From positions 62,001-126,000 of the IMG/VR virus record IMGVR_UViG_3300021068_000001: 64,000 bases of DNA. One strand, 5' to 3'. This stretch comes from a virus. Position numbers and translations under genes: made by a program. Below, piece by piece: positions 23,796 through 30,622 of this stretch (the first letter of the stretch is position 1; each line of letters begins with the position of its first letter). The notes under the pieces are model-generated. The model was not told the origin of the DNA. It saw only the letters and a list, made by a program, of their open reading frames with translations, and ran no database searches.

Positions 23796-24566
23796 TTATT
23801 TAAATACTCCTTGTCTTACTTTTCTCCAACGCTCTAGTTCTGGCGTTACATTAAAGTATTCCTCATTTTTTATTTTTTTAACTATATTTTTTTCACTAGG
23901 TTTAGGAAAGTTCTCATATTGCTTTTGTACATTTTTTCTTAATGTTCTGGACTTTGGATCAAAACCTCTATTTGTTTTAACCAGTAATAAGGTCATACCT
24001 TCCTTTTGTGCAATTTCTTTTGCTTGTTCTATTTCGTGTTCGTTGTAACCGAATATAATATATTGCCATACAATAGCGTGTCCCATTTGTACACCTAGTT
24101 GCATTGATTCCCATACTTGTTTAAAGTTTGAACCAATACGATAGATTTCGCTTTTAACATCTAAGCCATCTACACCAAAGTACCAAGAGTTTTCTCCTAA
24201 TCCATAACTGTATGCTTTTTCCCACCACTTCATATCCATACTACCGTCTTTTGTATTTGTACCATTGGTTGCAATTCTCAACCCTTTACCTAAACCGTCC
24301 ATCATTTCTAAAAATGCTAGAAAATCAGGATGATATATTGGGTCTGATATTTGGCCACAAAAGGTTATTTGATTTTCGTAATAGTTCAATATTTTTCTAA
24401 ACTCGTTTTTACCTATATCAAATGATCTTTTTATTCTTGGAAGGCCTTCTACTTTTTGACGGAGACATTGTGGACAACGCAATATACATCTATGCGATAA
24501 ATCCATATTCGGTGATGAAAGTTTTTGATTTCTTATATAGAAGTCTGTTAGTTTTTCTTGTATCAT
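23796..24566 (-). CDS. radical SAM enzyme (split from its SPASM domain)
   Basis: Radical SAM signature CxxxCxxC with C27, C31, C34 in SHRCILRCPQC. Further conserved blocks: FCGQISDPIYHPDF, RIATNGT, YFGVDGLD, WQYIIFGYNEHE. These blocks recur in the protein at 55469-56152, so the two are paralogues. At 256 residues it has no C-terminal SPASM domain; two proteins with that Cys pattern are encoded directly upstream. Start at 24566 overlaps the SPASM gene by four bases. Likely modifies a peptide or small molecule; substrate unknown. Confidence 0.85.
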   Translation of the reverse strand: MIQEKLTDFYIRNQKLSSPNMDLSHRCILRCPQCLRQKVEGLPRIKRSFDIGKNEFRKILNYYENQITFCGQISDPIYHPDFLAFLEMMDGLGKGLRIATNGTNTKDGSMDMKWWEKAYSYGLGENSWYFGVDGLDVKSEIYRIGSNFKQVWESMQLGVQMGHAIVWQYIIFGYNEHEIEQAKEIAQKEGMTLLLVKTNRGFDPKSRTLRKNVQKQYENFPKPSEKNIVKKIKNEEYFNVTPELERWRKVRQGVFK

Positions 24567-24886
24567 TTTTTATAAGTATCTTTTTCTCTATTGCCACATT
24601 TATATTGGCATTGTTTCAAAGCACAACTAGGATTATTTATTAGAGCGTCAAAGAAGTTTTCCCATTCTTTAGAACCATATATGTCTTCTAACTTCTCTAC
24701 ATTTTTTAAAGCAAGGTGTTCATCTTTCAAATGGAATACTTCTTCTACACCGTGGTCGTTTTTAGGGTCATCTAACCAACAACAAGGTAACATAAAACCG
24801 TCTGCTGTATATGCAGCTGGTTTATGATAACTTTTAGGTTGATAAGTCAAACATCTAGGTTTGATTTTTATATCTTTTGCTTCCAT
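24563..24886 (-). CDS. stand-alone SPASM-like protein, copy 1
   Basis: 107 residues with Cys at 12, 35, 36, 88, 93 and 97 (RC..., FMLPCCW, NPSCAL, CQYKCG). This fits a SPASM-type auxiliary Fe-S domain normally fused to radical SAM enzymes. It contains TADGFMLPCC, the usual strand-loop before the CC. It is about two-thirds identical to the next copy and overlaps it by 19 bases, so the pair arose by tandem duplication. Probably pairs with the radical SAM protein encoded right after it. Confidence 0.7.
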   Translation of the reverse strand: MEAKDIKIKPRCLTYQPKSYHKPAAYTADGFMLPCCWLDDPKNDHGVEEVFHLKDEHLALKNVEKLEDIYGSKEWENFFDALINNPSCALKQCQYKCGNREKDTYKK

Positions 24887-25191
24887 TTCACATTACCACA
24901 TTTATATTGACAATAATTCATAGCCTTACTAGGTCTATTTATTATAGTATCAAAAAATGCTTCCCATTCTTTAGAACCATATATTTCTTCTAACTTGTTA
25001 ACGTTCTTTACTGCAAGATGATTATCTTTTAAGTGCCATACTTTTTCTACATCATCATCCACTTCAGGCTGATCTAACCAGCAACAAGGCAACATAAAAC
25101 CATCTGCTGTATATGCAGCTGGTGTATGATATTCATTCTCCATTGGAAAAGTCAAACATCTAGGTTTTATCTTTATGTCTTTTTCGTCCAT
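24868..25191 (-). CDS. stand-alone SPASM-like protein, copy 2
   Basis: 107 residues with Cys at 12, 36, 37, 94 and 98; the Cys at 88 of copy 1 is Ser here. Same layout and near-identical N-terminus (KDIKIKPRCLT). It has its own consensus promoter directly upstream (25198-25226), with the predicted -10 only seven bases before the ATG, so its mRNA would be leaderless or nearly so. Two non-identical copies may serve as two substrate adaptors for one radical SAM enzyme; that is inference. Confidence 0.7.
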   Translation of the reverse strand: MDEKDIKIKPRCLTFPMENEYHTPAAYTADGFMLPCCWLDQPEVDDDVEKVWHLKDNHLAVKNVNKLEEIYGSKEWEAFFDTIINRPSKAMNYCQYKCGNVKWKQKI

Positions 25192-25197
25192 AGTATA

Positions 25198-25226
25198 ATT
25201 ATATCACTTAATCTTACTATTGTCAA
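25198..25226 (-). promoter_or_regulatory. consensus sigma70 promoter, minus strand
   Basis: On the minus strand: TTGACA (25221-25226), 17-base spacer, TATAAT (25198-25203), an exact consensus. It lies between the nitroreductase and the SPASM genes, so the SPASM-radical SAM-PP-loop part can be expressed early and apart from the nitroreductase. Confidence 0.75.
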
Positions 25227-26083
25227 GCCTTGCCATTTCCTGAACCATTGGCCATTTTCTTTTTGAATACTTCCCAATCTTGTTCATATCTTTCGTCATT
25301 TACCCATACATCAATTTTTTCAAAGTTATACCAATACTTCTTTATTATATCTTCATCTATCATTGATGGAAAAACCCAGTTTTCATCTGGTAGTCCTTTT
25401 TTAGCTTCCTTGACTTTTATATCTCTATTATATACATACGGATGTACTTTACGTTCCAAATTTTCATTTGGGTAACCAACACCCACAAGTAATCTAGGCT
25501 CTGTTAAACAACTCAATAGATTTTCTATAGAGTCTGGATTATTAGCACCTTTCTCAAAGGCACTACAGAAACCTGTTTTGTAACCAAGTAAGGCTGCTGA
25601 CATAGTTAATTGGCCAGACGATATCCCTATTGACATTGCTTTTTGTTCAAACAAAGTTTCTTTTGCTATTGGCGAAGCTTTGTCTGATCTAGCAGCTATT
25701 ATATGTGTACCACCTCTTAAATTTTTCTGGTCATCACAAAACACAAAAACAGCGCTAGCACGTATTTGTGAATTTTCAACAGCATATCTTTTATCTGACT
25801 TGTGAAGGTTGTCCTTCGCCTTATCAGTAAAAATTTTATCTGTTTCTTTGTTTGTTTGAAAAGTAAAATTTTTTGATCTATCATAAATTTCTTTTATGAC
25901 AACAGGATCAGTATATACTCTTAAATTAAAATGTGTTTCATTTTGTTTTGATGGAGAATTTGAAGCAACATAAATTAGAGTTTCTAAATCCTTTTGTGGT
26001 ATGGATTTAGTCAAGTCATAGTTTCGCTGTGCTCTTTTCGCCACATCAATTGCATTAATTATTTCATTATTTGTATTATTCAT
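25223..26083 (-). CDS. nitroreductase-family flavoprotein
   Basis: FMN-dependent nitroreductase fold. AKRAQRNYDL at about 14-23 is the phosphate-binding start, SNSPSKQNETHFNLRVYTD is the second FMN block, and the C-terminal half has ISSGQLTMSAALLGYKTGFCSA and LLVGVGYP. 286 residues is long for the family (usually 190-230), with an extra C-terminal tail. AAGGAG precedes the ATG. In peptide-natural-product clusters such enzymes act as dehydrogenases or reductases. Here it heads a cluster with radical SAM and PP-loop enzymes. Confidence 0.8.
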   Translation of the reverse strand: MNNTNNEIINAIDVAKRAQRNYDLTKSIPQKDLETLIYVASNSPSKQNETHFNLRVYTDPVVIKEIYDRSKNFTFQTNKETDKIFTDKAKDNLHKSDKRYAVENSQIRASAVFVFCDDQKNLRGGTHIIAARSDKASPIAKETLFEQKAMSIGISSGQLTMSAALLGYKTGFCSAFEKGANNPDSIENLLSCLTEPRLLVGVGYPNENLERKVHPYVYNRDIKVKEAKKGLPDENWVFPSMIDEDIIKKYWYNFEKIDVWVNDERYEQDWEVFKKKMANGSGNGKA

Positions 26084-26099
26084 TTTGTCTCCTTTTAAT

Positions 26100-26107
26100 T
26101 ATTTATT
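26100..26107 (-). promoter_or_regulatory. late-type promoter, minus strand (AATAAATA)
   Basis: Read on the minus strand the site is TATAATAAATAAT, 17 bases before the nitroreductase start. It overlaps by one base the plus-strand TATAAATA box, so the two could be divergent. Confidence 0.35.
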
Positions 26108-26114
26108 ATAAATA
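26107..26114 (+). promoter_or_regulatory. T4-type late promoter (TATAAATA)
   Basis: Exact TATAAATA box, 67 bases before the ATG at 26181. Divergent from the nitroreductase operon. Confidence 0.5.
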
Positions 26115-26180
26115 TAAGTGAGTATATAATCTTATATTTAAATCCCGAACATTGCTAGAAATCAAACGAAGGACTTATAT

Positions 26181-26438
26181 ATGGCAGTAAAGCCTAAAAA
26201 GATTACTATGTCTTCCTTAAAGAGGAAAGCTCCAAAAGTGCCTGGCTTGACGTGTATTAATATTGATAACGTTATAGGGCAATTGGAGAAGTTAGTTGAA
26301 CATAAGAAGAAATTAGATAAAAGACAATTAAAGTCTTTAGTGAAAAGATTAGAAAGATTACGAAGCACCAATGAATCATTAAGAGATAGTGGTATCTATT
26401 GGTATGAAAAACTTAAACACTTATTAAAAACGAGGTAG
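26181..26438 (+). CDS. hypothetical basic protein, 85 aa
   Basis: Very basic (many Lys and Arg), with a heptad-like helix at about 28-65 (LEKLVEHKKKLDKRQLKSLVKRLERL). Located downstream of a late promoter and surrounded by minus-strand genes. It may bind nucleic acid or be a packaged protein; not recognised. Confidence 0.55.
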   Translation: MAVKPKKITMSSLKRKAPKVPGLTCINIDNVIGQLEKLVEHKKKLDKRQLKSLVKRLERLRSTNESLRDSGIYWYEKLKHLLKTR

Positions 26439-26442
26439 ATTT

Positions 26443-26526
26443 ATGAATTACTACTTTACAGGTATTTTGATATTAATGTTTATAGCACTAACATTGCTAG
26501 TGAGCCCTAATTGGCCGATATCTTAA
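26443..26526 (+). CDS. tiny membrane peptide, 27 aa
   Basis: ATG four bases after the preceding stop, with GAGGTAG before it. One hydrophobic span covers nearly the whole peptide. It ends just before a convergent minus-strand peptide. Function unknown. Confidence 0.4.
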   Translation: MNYYFTGILILMFIALTLLVSPNWPIS

Positions 26527-26530
26527 TTGA

Positions 26531-26632
26531 TTAACGTTTAGTTAAAAAGAAAAAAGAACAGAATATAGCACCTAATACAATTACTCTCAACTCTATTGGT
26601 GAATTCCAGAATATGTCAAATATTTCTATCAT
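26531..26632 (-). CDS. tiny membrane peptide, 33 aa
   Basis: Follows the serine hydrolase gene on the minus strand: its ATG is two bases past that stop. One hydrophobic span at about 15-29 and a basic end (TKR). Low-level support from spacing only. Confidence 0.35.
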   Translation of the reverse strand: MIEIFDIFWNSPIELRVIVLGAIFCSFFFLTKR

Positions 26633-26634
26633 TA

Positions 26635-27954
26635 TTAAAATTTGTTGTGGACTAATTTCATCCAGTTATAGTTTCTATGAATGGCCAGTACCGAAGTGAT
26701 CTTATTATTTTCAAAATCAATAACAATGTTTTGACCACCGAAGCCGTCCATAATTAATATAGGTTTATTTCTTTTACCAGACATACCTACATAAAATTGT
26801 CCAGCATACGAGTTTGAATTAGACATACCCTTTGTAGTATCGTTTACTCTAAAACCTTTATCTATTTTATTTTCATATAAAGATTTTAAATATTGTCCTT
26901 CGCAAGTATTATTATTCCAATCATTTAACATTGCAACAGCAATTCTTAAATAATCATATCTTGTTATGTGCATTCCATAAGTTACTGTGGGTTGTTTTCT
27001 TTTTGCACCACGTTGTTTATAAAATACCATATCATATTCAATTCCCACTTTATCAACAAAAATTTCATTTAACATTTTTTTAAATTCTTTATCACCCATT
27101 TTATATAATATATAACTAGCAATTATGTTTGTATTCATATTTGAATACCAATATTTTTTATTTTCTGACGCCGTTGAGTTTTTTAATTCTTTACTTAATA
27201 GACTTTGAACGGAGTGACCGTTAACCCATCTTTTTGAGTTTCTAAAACTTGTATTATCAAAATACTTTTGGTCACCAGCAGCCATATTTAAAAGATTGAT
27301 TAATGGTTGTCCTTCGTATAATGTATTTTCTAAAATATCCCAATTTAATGGTTGATGTATACCATCAACGTATCCTCTACAAACAGCGTGGCCTGTTATG
27401 TATGAGAATATAGATTTACCAACCGAGTTGGAAACGTATCTAGTTTTATTTTTAAAAATTTTACCAAATCTATCTTTAGGAGTAATTTCATCTATCACAA
27501 CCGCACCATTAACATACATTAAATAACTTAATAGTGCTGTTTCATTTAATTGTTCAATTACAAAATCGTCCGTTTTAAGATTAAACTTAAATTCTTTTAT
27601 TTTATTCTTTTTCTTTTTTATTTTAAAGAAAACACGATTCATCTCATTAGGATTACCATAACTAATATATTTTTTTAAATAATGTTTTAAGATTTTATTA
27701 TCTGGAGTTGCATCCTGTGGAATCTCACCTGAATTATAAGGATAACCTTTCGTAGGAGTATTTCTATCATCAATTGTTTTAACTTTAGGTTCTTCTTTAT
27801 CACCACCACACTCATTATAATACCAGAGCATGGAATATTGTTTTTCTGTATTACAATCAAACGCATTCGCTCTCGGTACATAACATAGGAATAAACCTAT
27901 TGTTATAAGTCCCAAAAGTAGATTTATTTTAATTATCGTCCAAATTATTCTCAT
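26635..27954 (-). CDS. exported beta-lactamase-fold serine hydrolase
   Basis: Class C beta-lactamase/PBP-like hydrolase. The signal segment lies at about 8-31 (ending ANA-FD). The active-site triad pattern is present: S177-V-G-K180 (SxxK), Y270-S-N272 (YxN), and a late GG motif (DGFGGQN) in place of the KTG strand. LLNMAAGD at about 221-228 replaces the usual LLtHtSG. 439 residues. It likely acts in the periplasm on a peptidoglycan-like, ester or amide substrate. Antibiotic resistance is not implied. Two Cys pairs could form disulfides. Confidence 0.75.
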   Translation of the reverse strand: MRIIWTIIKINLLLGLITIGLFLCYVPRANAFDCNTEKQYSMLWYYNECGGDKEEPKVKTIDDRNTPTKGYPYNSGEIPQDATPDNKILKHYLKKYISYGNPNEMNRVFFKIKKKKNKIKEFKFNLKTDDFVIEQLNETALLSYLMYVNGAVVIDEITPKDRFGKIFKNKTRYVSNSVGKSIFSYITGHAVCRGYVDGIHQPLNWDILENTLYEGQPLINLLNMAAGDQKYFDNTSFRNSKRWVNGHSVQSLLSKELKNSTASENKKYWYSNMNTNIIASYILYKMGDKEFKKMLNEIFVDKVGIEYDMVFYKQRGAKRKQPTVTYGMHITRYDYLRIAVAMLNDWNNNTCEGQYLKSLYENKIDKGFRVNDTTKGMSNSNSYAGQFYVGMSGKRNKPILIMDGFGGQNIVIDFENNKITSVLAIHRNYNWMKLVHNKF

Positions 27955-27957
27955 ATA

Positions 27958-28299
27958 TTATCTTTTATAAATTGCAAATGATGTAGCGTGTTGTTTTATA
28001 CAATGTGATTGGTCTCTATTGTAGATACCTGGGATACTAGGACCCCTATATTTAATTCTCCAACTACCGTTCAATTTACCAAAGGCATAATACAACCCTA
28101 ATAGATACATAGGTATATTTTTTGCAATTGATTCTTCATTGTCGGGACTTCTATAAGTTCTTAAAAAAGCGTCAAAGTTATTACTCATATTTTTAAGAGA
28201 AATTCCCTTTATAAAATTTGGGAAAGGTTGTTCGTTTGGAATATTGAAAACAACACCATTTTTCATAAAAGTGTTATTGTTTAATTTTAAAGTACTCAT
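27958..28299 (-). CDS. hypothetical protein, 113 aa
   Basis: Compact soluble protein with no signal peptide; the C-terminal half has WRIKYRGPSIPGIYNRDQSHC. The start overlaps the upstream stop by one base, so it is coupled to the small genes at 28.3-29.3 kb. No family recognised. Confidence 0.55.
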   Translation of the reverse strand: MSTLKLNNNTFMKNGVVFNIPNEQPFPNFIKGISLKNMSNNFDAFLRTYRSPDNEESIAKNIPMYLLGLYYAFGKLNGSWRIKYRGPSIPGIYNRDQSHCIKQHATSFAIYKR

Positions 28300-28535
28300 T
28301 ATGCAGTCTCCTTTACAAAGTGATAAAATGCAAAGTCATTAGTAGGTGACAATACAGTTTTGTTTTCTAAATTACTTCTTAAATATGATTCTTTAGAGAA
28401 TACACACTCAATAGAATCGGTTTGTATTAATTTATTAATAACTACATCAATTTGAGAATTGATTATATTATTAGTATGTGGATTTTTTTGTATATTCATC
28501 AACGATTTGATGATTTGTGATTTTTCTATTTTCAT
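28299..28535 (-). CDS. hypothetical protein, 78 aa
   Basis: Small helical protein in the coupled minus-strand operon (one-base overlaps at both ends). The N-terminal MKIEKSQIIKSLMNIQ helix is followed by polar sequence. Not recognised. Confidence 0.5.
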   Translation of the reverse strand: MKIEKSQIIKSLMNIQKNPHTNNIINSQIDVVINKLIQTDSIECVFSKESYLRSNLENKTVLSPTNDFAFYHFVKETA

Positions 28536-28792
28536 TATGATATCCTCGCTGGGTCTTGGTTAACAATTTCGTCATATCCGTGAACACCACGAGCAGAGCG
28601 TAAACCGTTGTTTAAAGTATCATATCCGTTTTGGATATGTGAAACTTGGTCGTGTAAATTCATTGAACCACCGTGTGATTCAGAATGCATACGATCCAAA
28701 TTTGATAATATGTTTAAATTTAATTCTATTTGGTCGTTCAATCTTTGCATATTTGCAAGTGCTTGAGCAATCATTTGGTCAGTAGTAATCAT
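28535..28792 (-). CDS. hypothetical coiled-coil protein, 85 aa
   Basis: Residues about 5-40 form a Leu/Asn-rich helix (QALANMQRLNDQIELNLNILSNL) typical of a coiled coil. The rest is polar with a HGYDEIVNQDP end. One-base overlaps with neighbours. Function unknown. Confidence 0.5.
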   Translation of the reverse strand: MITTDQMIAQALANMQRLNDQIELNLNILSNLDRMHSESHGGSMNLHDQVSHIQNGYDTLNNGLRSARGVHGYDEIVNQDPARIS

Positions 28793-29091
28793 TATATTCT
28801 TTCATTATTAGAATACCAAATAGACTCATATGTTCCGTCTCCTGATACTCTTTCCGTTTCGTGTACTGGTCCTCTAATTGTAAAGTTCCAATGTTGAAAC
28901 ATTGTGTTGTTAGTGATTAATCTTTTATACATTTTACGTGCTTTTTCTAAAGTCGTATAAGGACCAGCATAATCAGTATGATCCATAAGTTTAAAGTCTA
29001 AATCAGCGTCTCCCATATGCAATTCAGAAATATAATAGTTCTTTTCTAAATGTGCAGGATATTCGGATTTAACTAGTAGGGTTTCCAACAT
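28792..29091 (-). CDS. hypothetical protein, 99 aa
   Basis: I use ATG 29091, which overlaps the upstream stop as TAATG, instead of the longer frame from 29172 that would overlap the previous gene in another phase. The protein contains YTTLEKARKMYKRLI followed by HWNFTIRGPV, a pattern of short modulator-like phage proteins. Not recognised. Confidence 0.5.
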   Translation of the reverse strand: MLETLLVKSEYPAHLEKNYYISELHMGDADLDFKLMDHTDYAGPYTTLEKARKMYKRLITNNTMFQHWNFTIRGPVHETERVSGDGTYESIWYSNNERI

Positions 29092-29267
29092 TACTTGTTT
29101 TCTCCCATAGTATAGATTGATAAAAATGCCGAAACTATCATAATTCCGAACATTACAAAAAACATTGCCCAATTGTCATTTCCTAGACAATGTCCTCCAC
29201 AATCCTCAATAAATCCAACTGCCATAATAGCAGCGAATATCGTAGTTAATGAAAATATAAAATTCAT
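29091..29267 (-). CDS. small two-span membrane protein, 58 aa
   Basis: Start at 29267, because AAGGA lies nine bases before it and the protein then begins with a membrane span (about 3-20). A short loop with two Cys (EDCGGHCLGN) joins a second span (about 31-52). First gene of the minus-strand operon behind the promoter at 29296-29325. Could alter the host membrane (immunity/exclusion type), but this is only shape-based. Confidence 0.5.
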   Translation of the reverse strand: MNFIFSLTTIFAAIMAVGFIEDCGGHCLGNDNWAMFFVMFGIMIVSAFLSIYTMGENK

Positions 29268-29295
29268 AGTGTTTTTCCTTCTGTTTTCTCTCATT

Positions 29296-29325
29296 ATTAT
29301 AAGTATATAATACACTATTTTTCAA
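29296..29325 (-). promoter_or_regulatory. sigma70-like promoter, minus strand
   Basis: On the minus strand: TTGAAA (29320-29325), 18-base spacer, TATAAT (29296-29301). It drives the operon of small genes leading to the serine hydrolase. Confidence 0.5.
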
Positions 29326-29471
29326 CGGAAAACAAGCAAAAAATGGTGAAAAAGTCCGTTTTTTTCCCTTATTTTCTGCGATTTTTTGGTATTTTTGGCA
29401 AAAGATGTTCTTATTTTGTTCTTTTCCTTGATTTCCCTTGTTTTTTCAACAAAAAGCCGTCATTTCTATCA

Positions 29472-29479
29472 TATAAATA
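29472..29479 (+). promoter_or_regulatory. T4-type late promoter (TATAAATA)
   Basis: TATAAATAGTAG, exact box with the GTA extension, 28 bases before the ATG at 29507. Opens the second plus-strand structural block. Confidence 0.55.
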
Positions 29480-29506
29480 GTAGAAACGAACCAAAATGAG
29501 GTAATT

Positions 29507-29719
29507 ATGCCAAAAATGAGAAAGTTTAAATTTACGGATGGAAAAGATTTTAACGAAATAATTGAATCTCTTTCCTTTAAAAAAGCAGTTAAATCTATAC
29601 AAAGAAAAATTGATTTAAAGAAAAATCAAGGTTTATTTTGTGAATGGATTACTAAAAAAGGGAAAGAAATAAAAAGTTGGGTTAAAATGCCTATAGGAAG
29701 AAAGAAAAAATTAGACTAG
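29507..29719 (+). CDS. hypothetical basic protein, 70 aa
   Basis: First gene after a late promoter. Lys-rich throughout, with a central helix (IIESLSFKKAVKSIQRKI) and a WITKKGKEIKSWVK strand-like part. Possibly nucleic-acid binding by charge; not recognised. Confidence 0.5.
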   Translation: MPKMRKFKFTDGKDFNEIIESLSFKKAVKSIQRKIDLKKNQGLFCEWITKKGKEIKSWVKMPIGRKKKLD

Positions 29720-29723
29720 ATAA

Positions 29724-29867
29724 ATGAGATTAGCTAAATCTTACGTAGCACACGTAGGAACATATAAAAGAACATCACAATCACAAAGAAAAAGATCCGT
29801 CAAAAAGTCAAGTATGAATAAGAGTAAAAAAAGATCATATAAACCATACAACGCACAAGGGAGGTAA
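29724..29867 (+). CDS. very basic small protein, 47 aa
   Basis: Four bases after the previous stop. About a third of residues are Arg or Lys, with many Ser (SQSQRKRSVKKSSM). Composition is similar to DNA-compacting or packaged peptides. It lies directly before the PAAR gene in the late unit. Confidence 0.45.
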   Translation: MRLAKSYVAHVGTYKRTSQSQRKRSVKKSSMNKSKKRSYKPYNAQGR

Positions 29868-29871
29868 CATA

Positions 29872-30171
29872 ATGGCTGTAAGAGAGGGAGATAGTCTTAC
29901 AACAGGACACGCTTGTACTGCAATTACTAAATTAGCAATATCTTTAATAAGAACAGTAAAAGCAAATGGTATTCCTGGTGCTGTTGTAGGCACTCCTACT
30001 ATATCACATACTGCCCCACCATTACCTGCTTGCCCAGCACACATTATGTTTTTAAATGCAGGATCACCAAATGTTAAGATAGGCGGTATAAATTGGGGAC
30101 GTATAGGTGATAGTGCTGACCTAGGTGCAATGATTTCAGGTTCTTTAAATGTATTAGCAAATGGTAAGTAA
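29872..30171 (+). CDS. 5.4: PAAR-domain spike tip (gp5.4-like)
   Basis: PAAR proteins cap the central spike and bind a metal ion through His/Cys. The pattern fits: GDSLTTGHACT, then GTPTISHTAPPLPACPAHI, with candidate ligands H13, H44, C51 and H54. Later KIGGINWGRIGDSADLGA gives the repeated short-turn strands of the domain. 99 residues, the T4 gp5.4 size. It completes the gp27-gp5 hub encoded 9 kb upstream. Confidence 0.85.
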   Translation: MAVREGDSLTTGHACTAITKLAISLIRTVKANGIPGAVVGTPTISHTAPPLPACPAHIMFLNAGSPNVKIGGINWGRIGDSADLGAMISGSLNVLANGK

Positions 30172-30176
30172 TATCT

Positions 30177-30184
30177 TATAAATA
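30177..30184 (+). promoter_or_regulatory. T4-type late promoter before gp25 (TATAAATA)
   Basis: Exact TATAAATA followed by TAGG, six bases before the gp25 ATG. Confidence 0.5.
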
Positions 30185-30189
30185 TAGGT

Positions 30190-30621
30190 ATGGCTTTCTC
30201 AAACTATGACGCAACTACAACAAATAAAAGTAAAAGATCAAATCGTATCTATAGCGATTTGAATTTAAGTTTTACTAAAAATCCTGCTACAAAGGATGTT
30301 GCAAGATTATTTGATGTACAAGCAATTAAGAGAGCTGTTAAAAATATTATTTTAACAAACAAATATGAAAGACCTTTTAATTCAGATTTCGGTTGTAATT
30401 TAAGAGGATTTTTATTTGAAAATATAACTGAACCTTTATTGGTACTAATTAAAGATAGAATATCTATGGCAATTGAAAAATATGAGCCAAGAGTTTCAGT
30501 TGAAGATGTTGTTGTTCAGGATGATGAAGAAAATAATGGTTTAAACATTATGGTTTCTTTTATGGTTAATGGTGTTGAACAACCAATCACAGTATCAACG
30601 TTTTTACAAAGAGTAAGATAA
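30190..30621 (+). CDS. 25: gp25 baseplate wedge protein
   Basis: gp25/W-like wedge protein, part of the gp25-gp6-gp53 core bundle. RSNRIYSDLNLSF at the start, then AIKRAVKNIILTNKYERPFNSDFGCNLRGFLFENI is the family signature (the EPR-like core is YERPFN.DFG). 143 residues against 132 in T4. It is followed at one base by gp6, its structural partner. Confidence 0.9.
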   Translation: MAFSNYDATTTNKSKRSNRIYSDLNLSFTKNPATKDVARLFDVQAIKRAVKNIILTNKYERPFNSDFGCNLRGFLFENITEPLLVLIKDRISMAIEKYEPRVSVEDVVVQDDEENNGLNIMVSFMVNGVEQPITVSTFLQRVR

Positions 30622-30622
30622 A

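Larger units (their letters stand above)
29268..29506. other. intergenic region with T-rich tracts
   Basis: 239 bases between divergent operons. The left part carries the minus-strand promoter. The middle (29340-29450) is a series of T-runs separated by short G/C words on the plus strand, including ACGGA...TCCGT before a T7 run (a weak 5-bp stem). The right end carries the late promoter at 29472. No ORF is supported. Confidence 0.5.

Noticed and set aside
22937-26083. Queuosine/deazaguanine DNA modification pathway
   Set aside because: The PP-loop protein is QueC-like, but QueD, FolE and QueE-type proteins are absent, the radical SAM protein lacks QueE features, and the nitroreductase is not QueF-like.
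26635-27954. Antibiotic resistance beta-lactamase
   Set aside because: The motifs show only the fold; the KTG strand and the usual HTSG loop are changed, and many enzymes of this fold are esterases or peptidases.
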